Assembly (NCBI GenBank): GCA_018398805.1
Contig: JAGFBZ010000854.1
Coordinates: 248,001 to 312,000 of the forward strand
Reading direction: 5' to 3'
From: Hirundichthys speculiger
Taxonomy: Eukaryota; Chordata; Actinopteri; Beloniformes; Exocoetidae
DNA length: 64,000 nucleotides
Within the stretch, counting starts at the first letter, position 1, and each line of letters begins with the position of its first letter. The position numbers and the translations under genes were made by a program. The notes beneath the pieces are model-generated. The model saw only the letters and a program-made list of their open reading frames with translations, did not search any database and had not been told where the DNA came from. Shown here one piece after another: positions 63,576 through 64,000 of this stretch.

Positions 63576-64000
63576 AATTTGGTGTATTTATAGAACTGAA
63601 CCTGATGCAGGTAGAATCAGCTCTCTGGCTGGTGGGTGATTTCCTCGTTGATCTGATGGATTCATCTTCTGTTCAGACACCTCAGAGCCTCAGAAGGAGC
63701 CAGTTCTCAGGTTTTCATCTGGAACGTCTGCTGGTTTCCAGGTCTGCTGGTTTCCAGGTCTGCTGCTCTGGTTACCAGCTCCTGTAATCCAAACTCTGGA
63801 TGTCCGAACTTACTGATGAGCAGAAGGTTAAACTCTAACTTGTTAGGGTTTAACAGGCTGACAGTTTATATGCAGTATTTTGGGTTGATGGTGTCTGAAA
63901 ATCAGAAGTGAATTGAATCATCAGAGCTTCTTCAGATTCTGGTCTGGGTTGAAGAATGAGGTGAAACTGTTTTCTCAGAACTGGTTCATGTTGGTGAAAG

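Overview
The window is vertebrate, almost certainly teleost fish, nuclear DNA. It holds one recognisable protein-coding gene, split by GT-AG introns and lying on the minus strand. It also holds decayed hAT and Tc1/mariner elements with fish-like ends, retroelement debris, and an exceptional load of minisatellites. There is no sign of prokaryotic, organellar or viral gene organisation. I could not place the species.

The gene is large1 (LARGE xylosyl- and glucuronyltransferase 1), the Golgi enzyme that polymerises matriglycan on alpha-dystroglycan. I traced all 14 coding exons by homology and splice sites, from the start codon at 33582-33584 down to the stop at 5297-5299. A probable 5' non-coding exon ends at a strong donor at 44126, inside a GC/CpG-rich block (about 43,975-44,600). 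Three CCAAT boxes lie there, spaced exactly 41 bp apart. The exon phases chain perfectly and give 755 codons, one less than the human protein, provided two single-base insertions are discounted: one in exon 2 near 20391-20394 and one in exon 5 at 16797. As printed, the frame is broken in exon 2. These are either assembly errors or real disabling changes; errors look more likely because everything else is intact.

Layout: 1-5,300, presumed large1 3'UTR/downstream DNA with a degenerate AT-rich block (3.2-4.7 kb). 5.3-18.5 kb, large1 exons 14 to 3, whose short introns are filled by tandem arrays (22-bp array at 5.65-6.90 kb, GGAT array at 11.8-12.7 kb, CCCTTCCAGA array at 17.1-18.3 kb, and others). 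20.4-20.7 kb, exon 2. 20.7-33.5 kb, intron 1 with hAT and Tc1 remnants and further arrays. 33.5-33.7 kb, exon 1 with a short upstream ORF. 33.7-44.1 kb, 5' intron with a complete 1,145-bp hAT copy and an E-box-rich array. 44.1-44.6 kb, promoter. 44.6-59.7 kb, intergenic DNA dominated by minisatellites. 59.76-60.2 kb, a TATA-containing, CpG-rich plus-strand promoter-like block with a possible first exon (donor at 59928) of an unidentified gene that continues beyond the window. 60.3-64 kb, a 180-bp tandem repeat with a 74-base C run, a decayed BED-finger hAT piece, and more arrays.

By a hand tally, tandem arrays cover roughly 20 kb of the 64 kb. One 28-bp minisatellite family recurs at seven separate loci and in both orientations. 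I found no novel multi-gene system. The observations most worth checking are the two frameshifts in an otherwise perfect large1, the dispersed minisatellite family, the repeated CAGCTG and AATAAA motif arrays, and the CCAAT triplet.
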